This document shows positions 20,124-29,221 of a DNA stretch of 64,000 bases, piece after piece (position 1 is the first letter of the stretch; each line of letters opens with the position of its first letter). Position numbers and translations under genes: made by a program. A model generated the notes under the pieces. That model ran no database searches. It was not told the origin of the DNA and saw only the letters and a list, made by a program, of their open reading frames with translations. This DNA is from an uncultured Saprospiraceae bacterium (GTDB lineage: Bacteria; Bacteroidota; Bacteroidia; Chitinophagales; Saprospiraceae): positions 1 through 64,000 of the forward strand of contig CALLAW010000044.1 in the NCBI GenBank assembly GCA_938001865.1, read 5' to 3'.

Positions 20124-21266
20124 ATGAATGTCGGAATAGTTTGCTACCCTACATATGGAGGGAGTGGTGTGTTGGCTACGGAGTTGGGTATTGCACTCAG
20201 TAAGAAGGGGCATAAGGTGCATTTTATTTCATCAAGCCTTCCAGCTAGATTGAATACATACTATGCCAATATTCACTTCCATGAGGTACGTAACTTACAA
20301 TATCCACTCTTTGAGTATACTCCATATGAGACTGCTCTAGCGAGCAAAATCGTAGATGTGATGACGTACGAAAAATTGGACGTACTCCATGTACACTACG
20401 CTGTACCGCATGCATCTGCAGCCTTCATGACTAAGCAGATACTCAAGACTAAGGGGATCCATATCCCTGTAATCACGACATTGCACGGCACTGATATCAC
20501 TCTAGTGGGTAATGATCCGTCATATGCACCGGTTGTGGAGTTTAGCATCAATATGTCTGATGGTGTCACTGCTGTCTCTAACTCTCTCAAGACTGACACT
20601 CTGTATCGATTCAATATCAACAAAGAGATCGAAGTAATCTACAACTTTATTGATAAGACTAAATTCAAAAGAGAATATAATCCAGAGCTCAAGAAACTCT
20701 TCGGTGAAGAAGATGATATCTTCCTCGTACATGTGAGTAACTTCAGACCAGTCAAACGGATAATGGATGTCATCAAGACATGGGAAATCCTCAATCATGA
20801 AAATCCAAAGATCAAACTCCTAATGATTGGGGATGGCCCAGAAAGGCAGAAAGCAGAAGACTATTGTCGTGATGGGAAATGTGGATCAATTCACTTCTTG
20901 GGTCGTCGCGATGGCATAGGTAAGCTCCTTAGCATCTGTGACGTCTTCTTGATGCCATCTGCCAAGGAGAGTTTTGGTCTAGCGGCTCTAGAGGCGATGG
21001 CATGTGGTGTGCCTGTAGTCTCGAGTGATATCGGCGGCATACCAGAGGTCAACATCCAAGGGAAGACTGGCTATGTGTGTGGATTGGGAGATGTAGAGTC
21101 TATGGCCAAAGGTGTCAATGCGATCATTAAAGATAAGGCTACATGGGAGGAGTTTTCTCAGAATTGTATCGCATTTGCAGATACATTTGACATCAATGAA
21201 GTAGTACCACTCTATGAACAATATTATCAAAGGGTAATCAATCAAAGTGTAAAAGATCTGGATTAG
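20124..21266 (+). CDS. bshA: N-acetyl-alpha-D-glucosaminyl L-malate synthase (bacillithiol biosynthesis)
   Basis: MNVGIVCYPTYGGSGVLATELGIALSKKGHKVHFISSS, HVHYAVPHASAAFMTKQIL, TTLHGTDITLVGNDPSY. Confidence 0.93.
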   Translation: MNVGIVCYPTYGGSGVLATELGIALSKKGHKVHFISSSLPARLNTYYANIHFHEVRNLQYPLFEYTPYETALASKIVDVMTYEKLDVLHVHYAVPHASAAFMTKQILKTKGIHIPVITTLHGTDITLVGNDPSYAPVVEFSINMSDGVTAVSNSLKTDTLYRFNINKEIEVIYNFIDKTKFKREYNPELKKLFGEEDDIFLVHVSNFRPVKRIMDVIKTWEILNHENPKIKLLMIGDGPERQKAEDYCRDGKCGSIHFLGRRDGIGKLLSICDVFLMPSAKESFGLAALEAMACGVPVVSSDIGGIPEVNIQGKTGYVCGLGDVESMAKGVNAIIKDKATWEEFSQNCIAFADTFDINEVVPLYEQYYQRVINQSVKDLD

Positions 21267-21345
21267 GGATAATCAATCAGTAGCACGGGAGATCGTCCTC
21301 AGCTCGATGTATCTCGCAGGATTGGATCGGTCACTTATCAGTGGA

Positions 21346-22047
21346 TCATGAGCGGGAGACTGATGACAACTTGATCATATACTCATCAAGATACTCTTGC
21401 TTACGCTTGAGTCTATACTGCATCACCCACCTTGGATGAGGGAGTGGGATGACTTCGTCGAATCTGTTGATCTCTCGATTAAGATTCTGTACATACTTAT
21501 AGTTTTTACCTTGACCTAAGACGAATAGCTTATCAGTATTAATCCCCATGCTGATATGATCGTCAATATTGGCGATGATATATGGAGTAAGATTATCTTG
21601 GAGAGTCTTATCATCGTAGTAGTTGATATTCTTCCCATCTTTGACAAAGCCCAATGGCACCACAGAACTGATCAGAAACTGAGCATAAAACTCAGCAACA
21701 GAACCATACTCTGCAATCATCTCATAGATAAATATCGCTGAGAGTTCATTACGCTTTGGCAAATGGTTGGGGATATTGCAGTGTGTCTCTAAGATCTTAG
21801 GATCAGTAAATGGAATCCCAGTCACTCCTGCTCCGAATCGACCTGGATTGATCCCTACTAATAGATATCGCTGATCTTGATCGGCAAAGTACTGCTGGTA
21901 GAACTGCTCGAAGATGGGACGCATCTCAGTATCCACAAATGGATTGAGCAAAGAGATACCCGATGGTAACTGCCAACGATCCGGATTGAGATCATAGTAA
22001 TAGTTGATTATCTTGTCTGCGATGGTCTGCTCTAATGGAGGTGTCAT
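21346..22047 (-). CDS. SMUG2-like / DUF4918 uracil-DNA glycosylase family protein
   Basis: LLVGINPGRFGAGVTGIPFTDP and PLPHPRWVMQYR motifs; ATG at 22047 gives a 4-nt ATGA overlap with the upstream gene. Confidence 0.75.
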   Translation of the reverse strand: MTPPLEQTIADKIINYYYDLNPDRWQLPSGISLLNPFVDTEMRPIFEQFYQQYFADQDQRYLLVGINPGRFGAGVTGIPFTDPKILETHCNIPNHLPKRNELSAIFIYEMIAEYGSVAEFYAQFLISSVVPLGFVKDGKNINYYDDKTLQDNLTPYIIANIDDHISMGINTDKLFVLGQGKNYKYVQNLNREINRFDEVIPLPHPRWVMQYRLKRKQEYLDEYMIKLSSVSRS

Positions 22048-23144
22048 CTGCTTACTGCTTTGAGTTGAGTATAGATGGTACGTGCCGAATCTTCCCATTG
22101 ATATTTGAGCAATTGCGCAGTCCCCTTCCTTATAAGATCTTGACGTAGGCTCTCATCATGGCAGACAGTCTTGATCCCCTGAGCTATAGCATCTATGGAG
22201 TAAGGGTCTATCAGTACTGCAGCATCTCCAGCAACTTCCTTCATAGAGCTGACATTAGATGTAATGACAGGTACCTGAGTTGCAAATCCCTCCAAAATTG
22301 GGATTCCGAAGCCTTCGAAGAGACTTGGATAGACGAGAGCTCGTGCATTAGACAAGATGAGACTAGCACTCTTGCGTACATCAGTCAGATGGATGATCTC
22401 GTCAGCATATTGAGCATCAGTCATAGCACGTTGGATAGGTTGGCTCTTCCATGCTAACTTCCCGATGATGACCAGTTGTGTCTGGTCGCCTGTCTCGTTT
22501 TTGTATTGGTCAAATGCTTTGATGAGTCTGACAATATTTTTGCGAGGATTGAGAGAGCCGATATACACGATATAATCTTTACCGTGAGTTATTGACTTAT
22601 CATGGGTTGGTGACCATTGGAGGGTAGTACTATTCCCCGCAATGCTTATTCTCGCTGGATCTATCTGATAGGTGGCAACGATATCATCTGCTGTTGCCTG
22701 AGAGACGGCGATGATACTCTCTGCCCTGCGATGGAATCGTGGGACATACTTGCGTAAATATTGGAGATGGTGTTGATGATTCTGATCATCAAAATGCTCA
22801 AAAGCTAAGTCATGACTCACTAACACTGTTGGCACTTGTGCCCTCAAGCTGGAGTAACCATCGGCCGAGTAAAAGACGTCAATCTTATCTTTGCGAAAGC
22901 GATATGGCAGCATATAATCAAACCAAATATGCCAAAGCAATGGATGTCTAGCTTGTGGTCTGACGATATGTGGGATGACATTGTCAGCATAGAGATACTG
23001 CTCATCATATGCTCGATCGAAGTAGAGGTGAAAGGTATCCTCTGGGTGATCAAGCACCATCCTTGAGAGAGTCTCATGGAGATATCTAGAGATGCCCTCC
23101 TTGACCCCTGGTAGTAATAATCGTGCATTGACTCCAATATTCAT
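22044..23144 (-). CDS. Glycosyltransferase family 4 protein (GT1-like)
   Basis: IVYIGSLNPRKNIVRLIKAF, ALVYPSLFEGFGIPILEGFATQVPVITSNVSSMKEVAGDAAVLIDP. Confidence 0.9.
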   Translation of the reverse strand: MNIGVNARLLLPGVKEGISRYLHETLSRMVLDHPEDTFHLYFDRAYDEQYLYADNVIPHIVRPQARHPLLWHIWFDYMLPYRFRKDKIDVFYSADGYSSLRAQVPTVLVSHDLAFEHFDDQNHQHHLQYLRKYVPRFHRRAESIIAVSQATADDIVATYQIDPARISIAGNSTTLQWSPTHDKSITHGKDYIVYIGSLNPRKNIVRLIKAFDQYKNETGDQTQLVIIGKLAWKSQPIQRAMTDAQYADEIIHLTDVRKSASLILSNARALVYPSLFEGFGIPILEGFATQVPVITSNVSSMKEVAGDAAVLIDPYSIDAIAQGIKTVCHDESLRQDLIRKGTAQLLKYQWEDSARTIYTQLKAVSR

Positions 23145-23284
23145 CAGTAGCAAAGTACGGTAATATTTGTGGTATTCAAGACATCCTTACCACCACTTTA
23201 TTGGAAGAACAGAAATTAGTGAAGTCCATCATCGAAAAGTATAAATAACACGATCAAAGATCGCAGTCTCTCCGGTACTCTCTC

Positions 23285-24427
23285 CTAAGTGGGAGTAGGC
23301 AGAGGCACACCTAACAGTGCAAACTCACTATCTAACCTCGGCGCTATACGAGACCAATGATACTTGTGCATCTCTGCTCGGAGAGTCTGCAGCTCCTCAT
23401 CGGTGAGTGGCGGTGCCATGAGTAGGTCTCTCAGTTGCGTATAGTACTCCTCTTCACTGTCGTAAAAGTACTGAGGATAGACCATCGGATCAAGATGCTC
23501 TACAAATGCTAATCGCCTTGGCAAGAGAGGGATACAGCCAGCTGCTATGGCCTCGACGGCAGAGATCCCAAAGAAGTCTTGATGGCTAGTGACAGGTAAG
23601 TGAGTACAGCTCTGGAGTAGGCTGAGATACTCCTCTCTAGAGTCTAGATAACCAATATGGACGACCTTGCTCTCTAGCTTATCCAAGCTTGATCGGAAGA
23701 TTGGTGGGACCTTGGACGTAGCACTTCCTAGGACAACTAACTCATACATCATCCCCTCATCAGCAAGTCTGAGTAGCACATCAAAGAATAATTTTGGATT
23801 CTTATCATACTCCCATCGGTGATTCCATAATATTCTCGGGATATCTCTTATTGGTTTTTGGGCTTGACCCAGAGACTCAAGTGCATCTATACCTATACCT
23901 ACGACTGAAGACTTAGACTCTATCTCACGGATCGTAACTCTTGATCTATAGTCTGGCATCTTACTGAGTAAGCCATCAGCAGCTCTAATGAAACTGGTCT
24001 GGTGAAACTTAGAATTGAATACAACATGATCAGCTACCAACGCTGAACTATAATTGACAAATCCGTAGTGATGATCTCGACCAGTCTGAGTATCTGTATC
24101 TGTAGGACTCCATGGATAGGTGAGTTGGTTCTCGTGAAAGTAGACGAGTATCGGCAGATCACGATAGCGAGGACTGAGTAGCGACTTGAGTAATCCAAGA
24201 TCTAGGAGATCAGTGGTCATGATGGCTCGATAGATCTTGCCACTCTGATTGAGCTGCCTCGCAAGGTGTATCGCTGCACCATACATCCTCCACTTCCAAT
24301 ACTTATCTGGGAGAGAGTAGATATCCCAATCGTACTGTGAGTGCTTGGTATACTGATCTGCCCAATATCGATGGCTCCCTCCGTGAAATGGAGAGATAAG
24401 TACTAACTTATCTGCATGTAGTCTCAT
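23285..24427 (-). CDS. DUF3524-containing glycosyltransferase, tRNA-queuosine mannosyltransferase-like (QTMAN/GTDC1 family)
   Basis: SPFHGGSHRYWADQY, LPDKYWKWRMYGAAIHLARQL, TTDLLDLGLLKSL, VYFHENQLTYPWSPTDTDTQTGRDHHYGFVNYSSALVADHVVFNSKFH. Confidence 0.8.
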   Translation of the reverse strand: MRLHADKLVLISPFHGGSHRYWADQYTKHSQYDWDIYSLPDKYWKWRMYGAAIHLARQLNQSGKIYRAIMTTDLLDLGLLKSLLSPRYRDLPILVYFHENQLTYPWSPTDTDTQTGRDHHYGFVNYSSALVADHVVFNSKFHQTSFIRAADGLLSKMPDYRSRVTIREIESKSSVVGIGIDALESLGQAQKPIRDIPRILWNHRWEYDKNPKLFFDVLLRLADEGMMYELVVLGSATSKVPPIFRSSLDKLESKVVHIGYLDSREEYLSLLQSCTHLPVTSHQDFFGISAVEAIAAGCIPLLPRRLAFVEHLDPMVYPQYFYDSEEEYYTQLRDLLMAPPLTDEELQTLRAEMHKYHWSRIAPRLDSEFALLGVPLPTPT

Positions 24428-24540
24428 GATCTGTCGAAGATAGGGACTCTCATAGACTATGACTCTTGCAATAACTAGGATTCCACTGAAAGGATCAAAT
24501 AATATTTGACAATCTCAAGACATATTTGCTCTAAAGCAAA

Positions 24541-24586
24541 ATAAAAAAAAGCAGGTACAAACACTTGATCAATGCCTCTACCTGCT
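24541..24586 (-). terminator. Hairpin plus T-run on the - strand (terminator or leader attenuator)
   Basis: AGCAGGTA / TACCTGCT 8-bp stem with an A8 run immediately 5' on +. Confidence 0.5.
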
Positions 24587-24764
24587 CCGGTCTTTGGGAT
24601 AAAAAACTCATGCTCACTCACTTATCAATGAGTTACGAGATGACAAACGTAACAAAAATTATTAACATATTGCAATTTATCGTAATATGTTTTATTCTTG
24701 TGTATTTCTTTGGGTTGTACTTTTTATTACATTTGTGTCTTGACATCTACAGAGTCAATCAACT

Positions 24765-25118
24765 ATGCAAGCACATACAGCTTCTATGCTTTACGCCTTT
24801 GGACTGATCTGTCTTGGCGTCTATATGTTCACTACATTCAGTACGCCTCGGGTGGAGATCATCTACTATGTACTGAGTGGTGTGATGATGCTCGTGCTCA
24901 ATACTAATGTCAGTTTCAAGGTCAAGAATCCATATTACTTCATCAGTGTGGTTACAGTCATCATCACTCTATACGTAGGGACGAGGGCTTACTTTTACTA
25001 TAGTGATGATTACCTTCCTTGGTACGGGTTGTTGGGTGGTTTGTTTGTTTTGGGAGTTGTGGCATCTTGCCTATTGGTCATCCATAGACCTCGAAAGGTC
25101 AAGACGATTACTAAGTAA
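24765..25118 (+). CDS. Small hypothetical membrane protein (4 TM)
   Basis: 117-aa ORF with four hydrophobic helices and a basic C-terminus (RPRKVKTITK); convergent with the next gene. Confidence 0.6.
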   Translation: MQAHTASMLYAFGLICLGVYMFTTFSTPRVEIIYYVLSGVMMLVLNTNVSFKVKNPYYFISVVTVIITLYVGTRAYFYYSDDYLPWYGLLGGLFVLGVVASCLLVIHRPRKVKTITK

Positions 25119-25830
25119 AGTGTTTCAGCATTCTAATCTCCTCATTGGTCAATGGTCTTGACCATCCTCTTGGAAGTCCTTTCTTAGTCAATCCGGCATA
25201 GTAGATCCGATCGAGCCTCTGCACAGTATAGCCGAATGATTCAAAGATGCGTCTCACGATCCGGTTGCGACCGATATGTACGTCTATACTGATCTTGTAC
25301 TTATCCGATCGATCGACATAATTGACCCTATCTACGGGGACATCACCATCCTCAAGTGTAATACCCTCCCTGATCTCTTGAAGGTGCTTAGCAGAGACCG
25401 GCTCGAGTAATGTAATGATATAAGACTTGATTACATTGCTACTTGGATGAGAGAGCTTCCTAGCTAGGTCACCATCATTGGTAATGAGGAGGAGCCCCGT
25501 AGTATTGCGATCTAGACGACCTACTGGATAGACTCTATCTGTCACCTTATCCTTGACCATATCCCATACTGTCTTACGACCTCTGTCATCACTCATGGTA
25601 GTGAGGACATTCTTAGGCTTATTGAGGAGGAGGTAAGTATGATTGATGGTAGGCTTGAGTTCTTTGCCTTGGTAGACTACTTTATCATTGCTTGTGACCT
25701 CGAGTGCTGGCTCGAGGTGGACTTTGCCGTTGACAGTAATCTTGCCTGCCTTGATGAGTTCGGCAGCTTTTCGCCTTGAGCAGACTCCAGAGTGTGCTAC
25801 GTACTTATTGAGTTTGTATACTTTGGCCAT
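25111..25830 (-). CDS. rRNA pseudouridine synthase, RsuA/RluB family
   Basis: S4 domain LNKYVAHSGVCSRRKAAELIKAGKITVNG; YPVGRLDRNTTGLLLITNDGDLARKLSHPSS. Confidence 0.93.
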   Translation of the reverse strand: MAKVYKLNKYVAHSGVCSRRKAAELIKAGKITVNGKVHLEPALEVTSNDKVVYQGKELKPTINHTYLLLNKPKNVLTTMSDDRGRKTVWDMVKDKVTDRVYPVGRLDRNTTGLLLITNDGDLARKLSHPSSNVIKSYIITLLEPVSAKHLQEIREGITLEDGDVPVDRVNYVDRSDKYKISIDVHIGRNRIVRRIFESFGYTVQRLDRIYYAGLTKKGLPRGWSRPLTNEEIRMLKHFT

Positions 25831-25883
25831 AAGGATTGGAGTATCTAGATGAGGTCCTAAGAGCAGGAAGTGAGACGCTTTCG

Positions 25884-27389
25884 CTAAAAATCGAGATCCA
25901 TAGACTGGTCTTCATTAATCTTAGAAGAGGCCTTCATAAAGCTGAGTGCTTGACTCTCACTCTCGGCAAATGGATCAGTAACGATATCTCCAAAGGTATT
26001 GAATCCTCCTTGATATTCGACAAACTTTACGAAATCAGGAATAAAGCTGAGCTTCACTGTCTCTAGGGCACCATTTCTGTGCTTAGCGACGATGATTTCT
26101 GCGAGATTACCTGCTGGATCATCCTCGGTAAATCCGTAATAACTCGGTCTATAGATAAATGTCACGATATCGGCATCTTGCTCGATGGCTCCGGACTCCC
26201 TCAGATCAGAGAGCATTGGTCTCTTATCTCCTGATCTTGACTCTACTGCTCTAGAGAGTTGAGAGAGTGCTATTACTGGCACACTCATCTCCTTGGCTAG
26301 ACCTTTGAGAGCTCTTGAGATCATTGAGATTTCTTGTTCTCTGTTCCCGTTCTTGTTACTTGGCCCGGCAGACATGAGTTGGAGGTAATCGATGACTACG
26401 AGTTGGATATTATGTTTTTGTTTTAGCCTTCGGACCTTAGCTCTGAGTTCAAAGATATTGATAGATGGTGTATCATCTATGAATATTGGGAGATCAGAGA
26501 GCTTCTCTACAGCTTGCTGGAGTACTGGCCAATCTTGATCCTCTAACTTACCTGATCTGAGCTTACCCGAGTCGAGCTCGGACTCCATAGCGATCAGACG
26601 GGATGTGAGCTGCTTACCACTCATCTCTAGAGAGAATACGGCTACACCTTGACCATCTTCGGCTGCATTCTTAGCTAATGAGAGGGTAAATGCGGTCTTA
26701 CCCATACCTGGTCGGGCAGCTAAGATGATGAGATCTGACTGTTGCCAACCGTTAGTCAACTTATCTAGACCATCAAATCCTGTAGTCACACCAGTCAATC
26801 CATCTTCCTTCTTGGAGATCTCATCTATCTCGTCGAGTACTTGAGGAGCTAGGATGGATACCTTCTGGAATCCCGTATTGAGATTCTTATCGGTAATATC
26901 AAACAACTTGGACTCAGCCTCATCCATGAGCTCGAGCACATCCTTGGCATCTTCGAATGAGTCTCTAATCGTATCGGTAGAGATCCTGATGAGCTCACGT
27001 TGGATATACTTCTGTGTAAGTATCCTAGCGTGATACTCTACATTGGCTGCTGAGGCGATCTTCTCTGTCAACTGCACTAGATAGCTGATACCACCGATAT
27101 CTTCTATCTTCTGAGCCTTGATAAGTGCCTCTCTGACCGTAAGGATATCTATGGGCTTCTGGAAGTTATAGAGGGATTCCATGACGGCGTAGATCTCACT
27201 ATGTGCCTGTACATAGAATGTATCTGGTCTGAGGATTTCGGAGACGAGTGACATTGCGTCTTTGTCCATCATGACAGCACCAAGGACAGCCTCTTCGAGT
27301 TCGATTGCTTGAGGTTGGACCTTACCGTAGAGCATAGGATCTACATCTGTGAGGTTCTTCTTGTTGTCTTTGTATTGCTGCTTAGCCAT
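25884..27389 (-). CDS. dnaB: Replicative DNA helicase
   Basis: PQAIELEEAVLGAVMMD, AARPGMGKTAFTLSLA, VVIDYLQLM, LSQLSRAVESR, DLRESGAIEQDADIV. No intein. Confidence 0.96.
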   Translation of the reverse strand: MAKQQYKDNKKNLTDVDPMLYGKVQPQAIELEEAVLGAVMMDKDAMSLVSEILRPDTFYVQAHSEIYAVMESLYNFQKPIDILTVREALIKAQKIEDIGGISYLVQLTEKIASAANVEYHARILTQKYIQRELIRISTDTIRDSFEDAKDVLELMDEAESKLFDITDKNLNTGFQKVSILAPQVLDEIDEISKKEDGLTGVTTGFDGLDKLTNGWQQSDLIILAARPGMGKTAFTLSLAKNAAEDGQGVAVFSLEMSGKQLTSRLIAMESELDSGKLRSGKLEDQDWPVLQQAVEKLSDLPIFIDDTPSINIFELRAKVRRLKQKHNIQLVVIDYLQLMSAGPSNKNGNREQEISMISRALKGLAKEMSVPVIALSQLSRAVESRSGDKRPMLSDLRESGAIEQDADIVTFIYRPSYYGFTEDDPAGNLAEIIVAKHRNGALETVKLSFIPDFVKFVEYQGGFNTFGDIVTDPFAESESQALSFMKASSKINEDQSMDLDF

Positions 27390-27601
27390 TGGATGGTATA
27401 ACGAATCTTAGTAATCAATCAATGTCAGATATTACAAAAAAGTTTCAATTGAATATCAGGTTGACGAAGTTACAAGATTTATCTTTCAATACATATTGAG
27501 AGATTCCACAACTTCACTTGGAAAACTTGTGGATAATTTTACTTTGCGCTAATTCCCCTATTTGGCAAGCGACCAAGCCAATGTTTACGAGAGTATATTA
27601 A

Positions 27602-27637
27602 TCAAAAACAGGCCATACGAGAGTTGTATGACCTGTT
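27602..27637 (-). terminator. Rho-independent terminator
   Basis: AACAGGCCATAC / GTATGACCTGTT stem with T-run on the - strand, just after the 27667 stop. Confidence 0.65.
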
Positions 27638-27666
27638 AGTATCTTTTCGATTATGATATTTCGTAC

Positions 27667-28332
27667 TTATTTTACTCGGGTAGCATTGAGTTTTTCTTTG
27701 ACCATCTCTATGAGTCCTTGCTGCTCACTGATTGAGTTTTCTGCTGATTTCTGATCTTGCATATTGGTAATGATTGCATCTTCAGCCTCTGCGATTTTAT
27801 TCTCATATTCGGCAATCTGGTCATGGTATTTCTGATTTTCCTTTTTGAGTTTATCTAGAGATTTTTCTAGTGATTTGAGATTGCCTTCTTCAGCCTTGAG
27901 CTCGTCTTCTATGACAAGCGTCTTGGTCATAGCTTGATACTGCTCGAGCATACTATTGATATCTGCAATGACATCTGCTGAGTTACTAGAGTCTAGAAAC
28001 ACCATTCCATTATCAAAGAAGACTGATGTCCGTGTCATCCCATTGCCTTCTGCTACTTTCATGTAGAGATCAAGATTTTTGGATGATACTGTTGCCATCT
28101 TTGCACCTGTAGTCTCCCAAGTGTTAGATTTCCTATTGAACTTAGTCTTCTTGCTATATTGCTTGGCAAATGCTTTCCATGCCTCTTCGGCATGCTTAGC
28201 TGTGGCACCTTGATGCTCTATGACAAAGGCATTCTGAGTACCGAATGCTCCAGATACTTGCTGCTCAGTAATCTGAGAGTATCCTAGTACGCTAACGAAG
28301 AGTATCTGGGCTAATGTAATGAGAGATTTCAT
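27667..28332 (-). CDS. Secreted hypothetical protein with C-terminal coiled coil
   Basis: Signal peptide MKSLITLAQILFVSVLGYSQ; long heptad-like EEGNLKSLEKSLDKLKKENQKYHDQIAEYENKIAEAE. Confidence 0.7.
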   Translation of the reverse strand: MKSLITLAQILFVSVLGYSQITEQQVSGAFGTQNAFVIEHQGATAKHAEEAWKAFAKQYSKKTKFNRKSNTWETTGAKMATVSSKNLDLYMKVAEGNGMTRTSVFFDNGMVFLDSSNSADVIADINSMLEQYQAMTKTLVIEDELKAEEGNLKSLEKSLDKLKKENQKYHDQIAEYENKIAEAEDAIITNMQDQKSAENSISEQQGLIEMVKEKLNATRVK

Positions 28333-28414
28333 ATTGACATTTTCATGAAAAAATAAATTGAAGTTGATCACTCTTGGCATCGTCCACGTTGTGTAAGATG
28401 CTGACTGGATAGAG

Positions 28415-29143
28415 TTACTTCTCTACTAGCTCTACACTTCTATCGATGAGTCTAAATCCATTCCCGTGGATATTGACTATCTCCAAGTCTTTATCTTTAG
28501 CCAAGTACTTTCTGAGTTTCGTGACGAAGACATCCATGCTCCTTGCAGTGAAGTAATTATCTTCTCCCCAGATCTTAGTGAGTGCCACGCTTCTTGGGAG
28601 TACATCATTCTTATATACACAGAATAGTCTGAGCAGATGTGCTTCTTTTGGCGACAGCTTATCTAACTCTTTGGTCGTACTTGGGTTGAAAGTTAACTCT
28701 CTCAATGGGTAATTGAAGTGGAAGTTACCTAGCTCAAATTCTTTGATGTCCTCGCTAGGATCAGCCTTCTTACCTGATCGTTTGAGGATTGCGTAGACTC
28801 TGAGTAAGAGCTCCTCTGAGTTGAATGGCTTAGTGATATAGTCATCTGCTCCTATCCTGAATCCTTCGACGATATCTTCTTTGAGAGTCTTAGCTGTCAA
28901 GAAGATGATTGGCACTTCAGAGTCAATATCTCTGACTTCTTTAGCGAGAGTAAATCCATCCTTCTTAGGCATCATGACGTCAAAGATGCAGAGGTCATAT
29001 TTGCTCTTTTTGAATGTCTCTAGGCCTTGCTCACCATCAGTAGCCAGGGTGATATCAAAGTCGTTCATTTCAAGATATGATTTCAATACATCTCCAAAAT
29101 TTCGATCATCTTCGACTAAAAGAATTTTTTGTGAATTTGTCAT
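28415..29143 (-). CDS. OmpR-family response regulator (RprY-like)
   Basis: ILLVEDDRNFGDVLKSYL, CIFDVMMPKKDGF, DDYITKPFNSEELLLRV, C-terminal wHTH. Confidence 0.92.
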   Translation of the reverse strand: MTNSQKILLVEDDRNFGDVLKSYLEMNDFDITLATDGEQGLETFKKSKYDLCIFDVMMPKKDGFTLAKEVRDIDSEVPIIFLTAKTLKEDIVEGFRIGADDYITKPFNSEELLLRVYAILKRSGKKADPSEDIKEFELGNFHFNYPLRELTFNPSTTKELDKLSPKEAHLLRLFCVYKNDVLPRSVALTKIWGEDNYFTARSMDVFVTKLRKYLAKDKDLEIVNIHGNGFRLIDRSVELVEK

Positions 29144-29221
29144 GAGAAATAAATATTATTAAATATTGGGGTTATTACAAGAGTTAAAATTTAAACTTAC
29201 TTACTATTATGATGTTAAAAT

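Noticed and set aside
24565-24907. + strand ORFs 24565..24807 and 24698..24907
   Set aside because: Overlap the better-supported 24765..25118 membrane protein and its upstream region; no start context or motifs. Regarded as spurious.
25884-27389. Checked dnaB for an intein
   Set aside because: Length (501 aa) and continuous Walker/DnaB motifs show no insertion.
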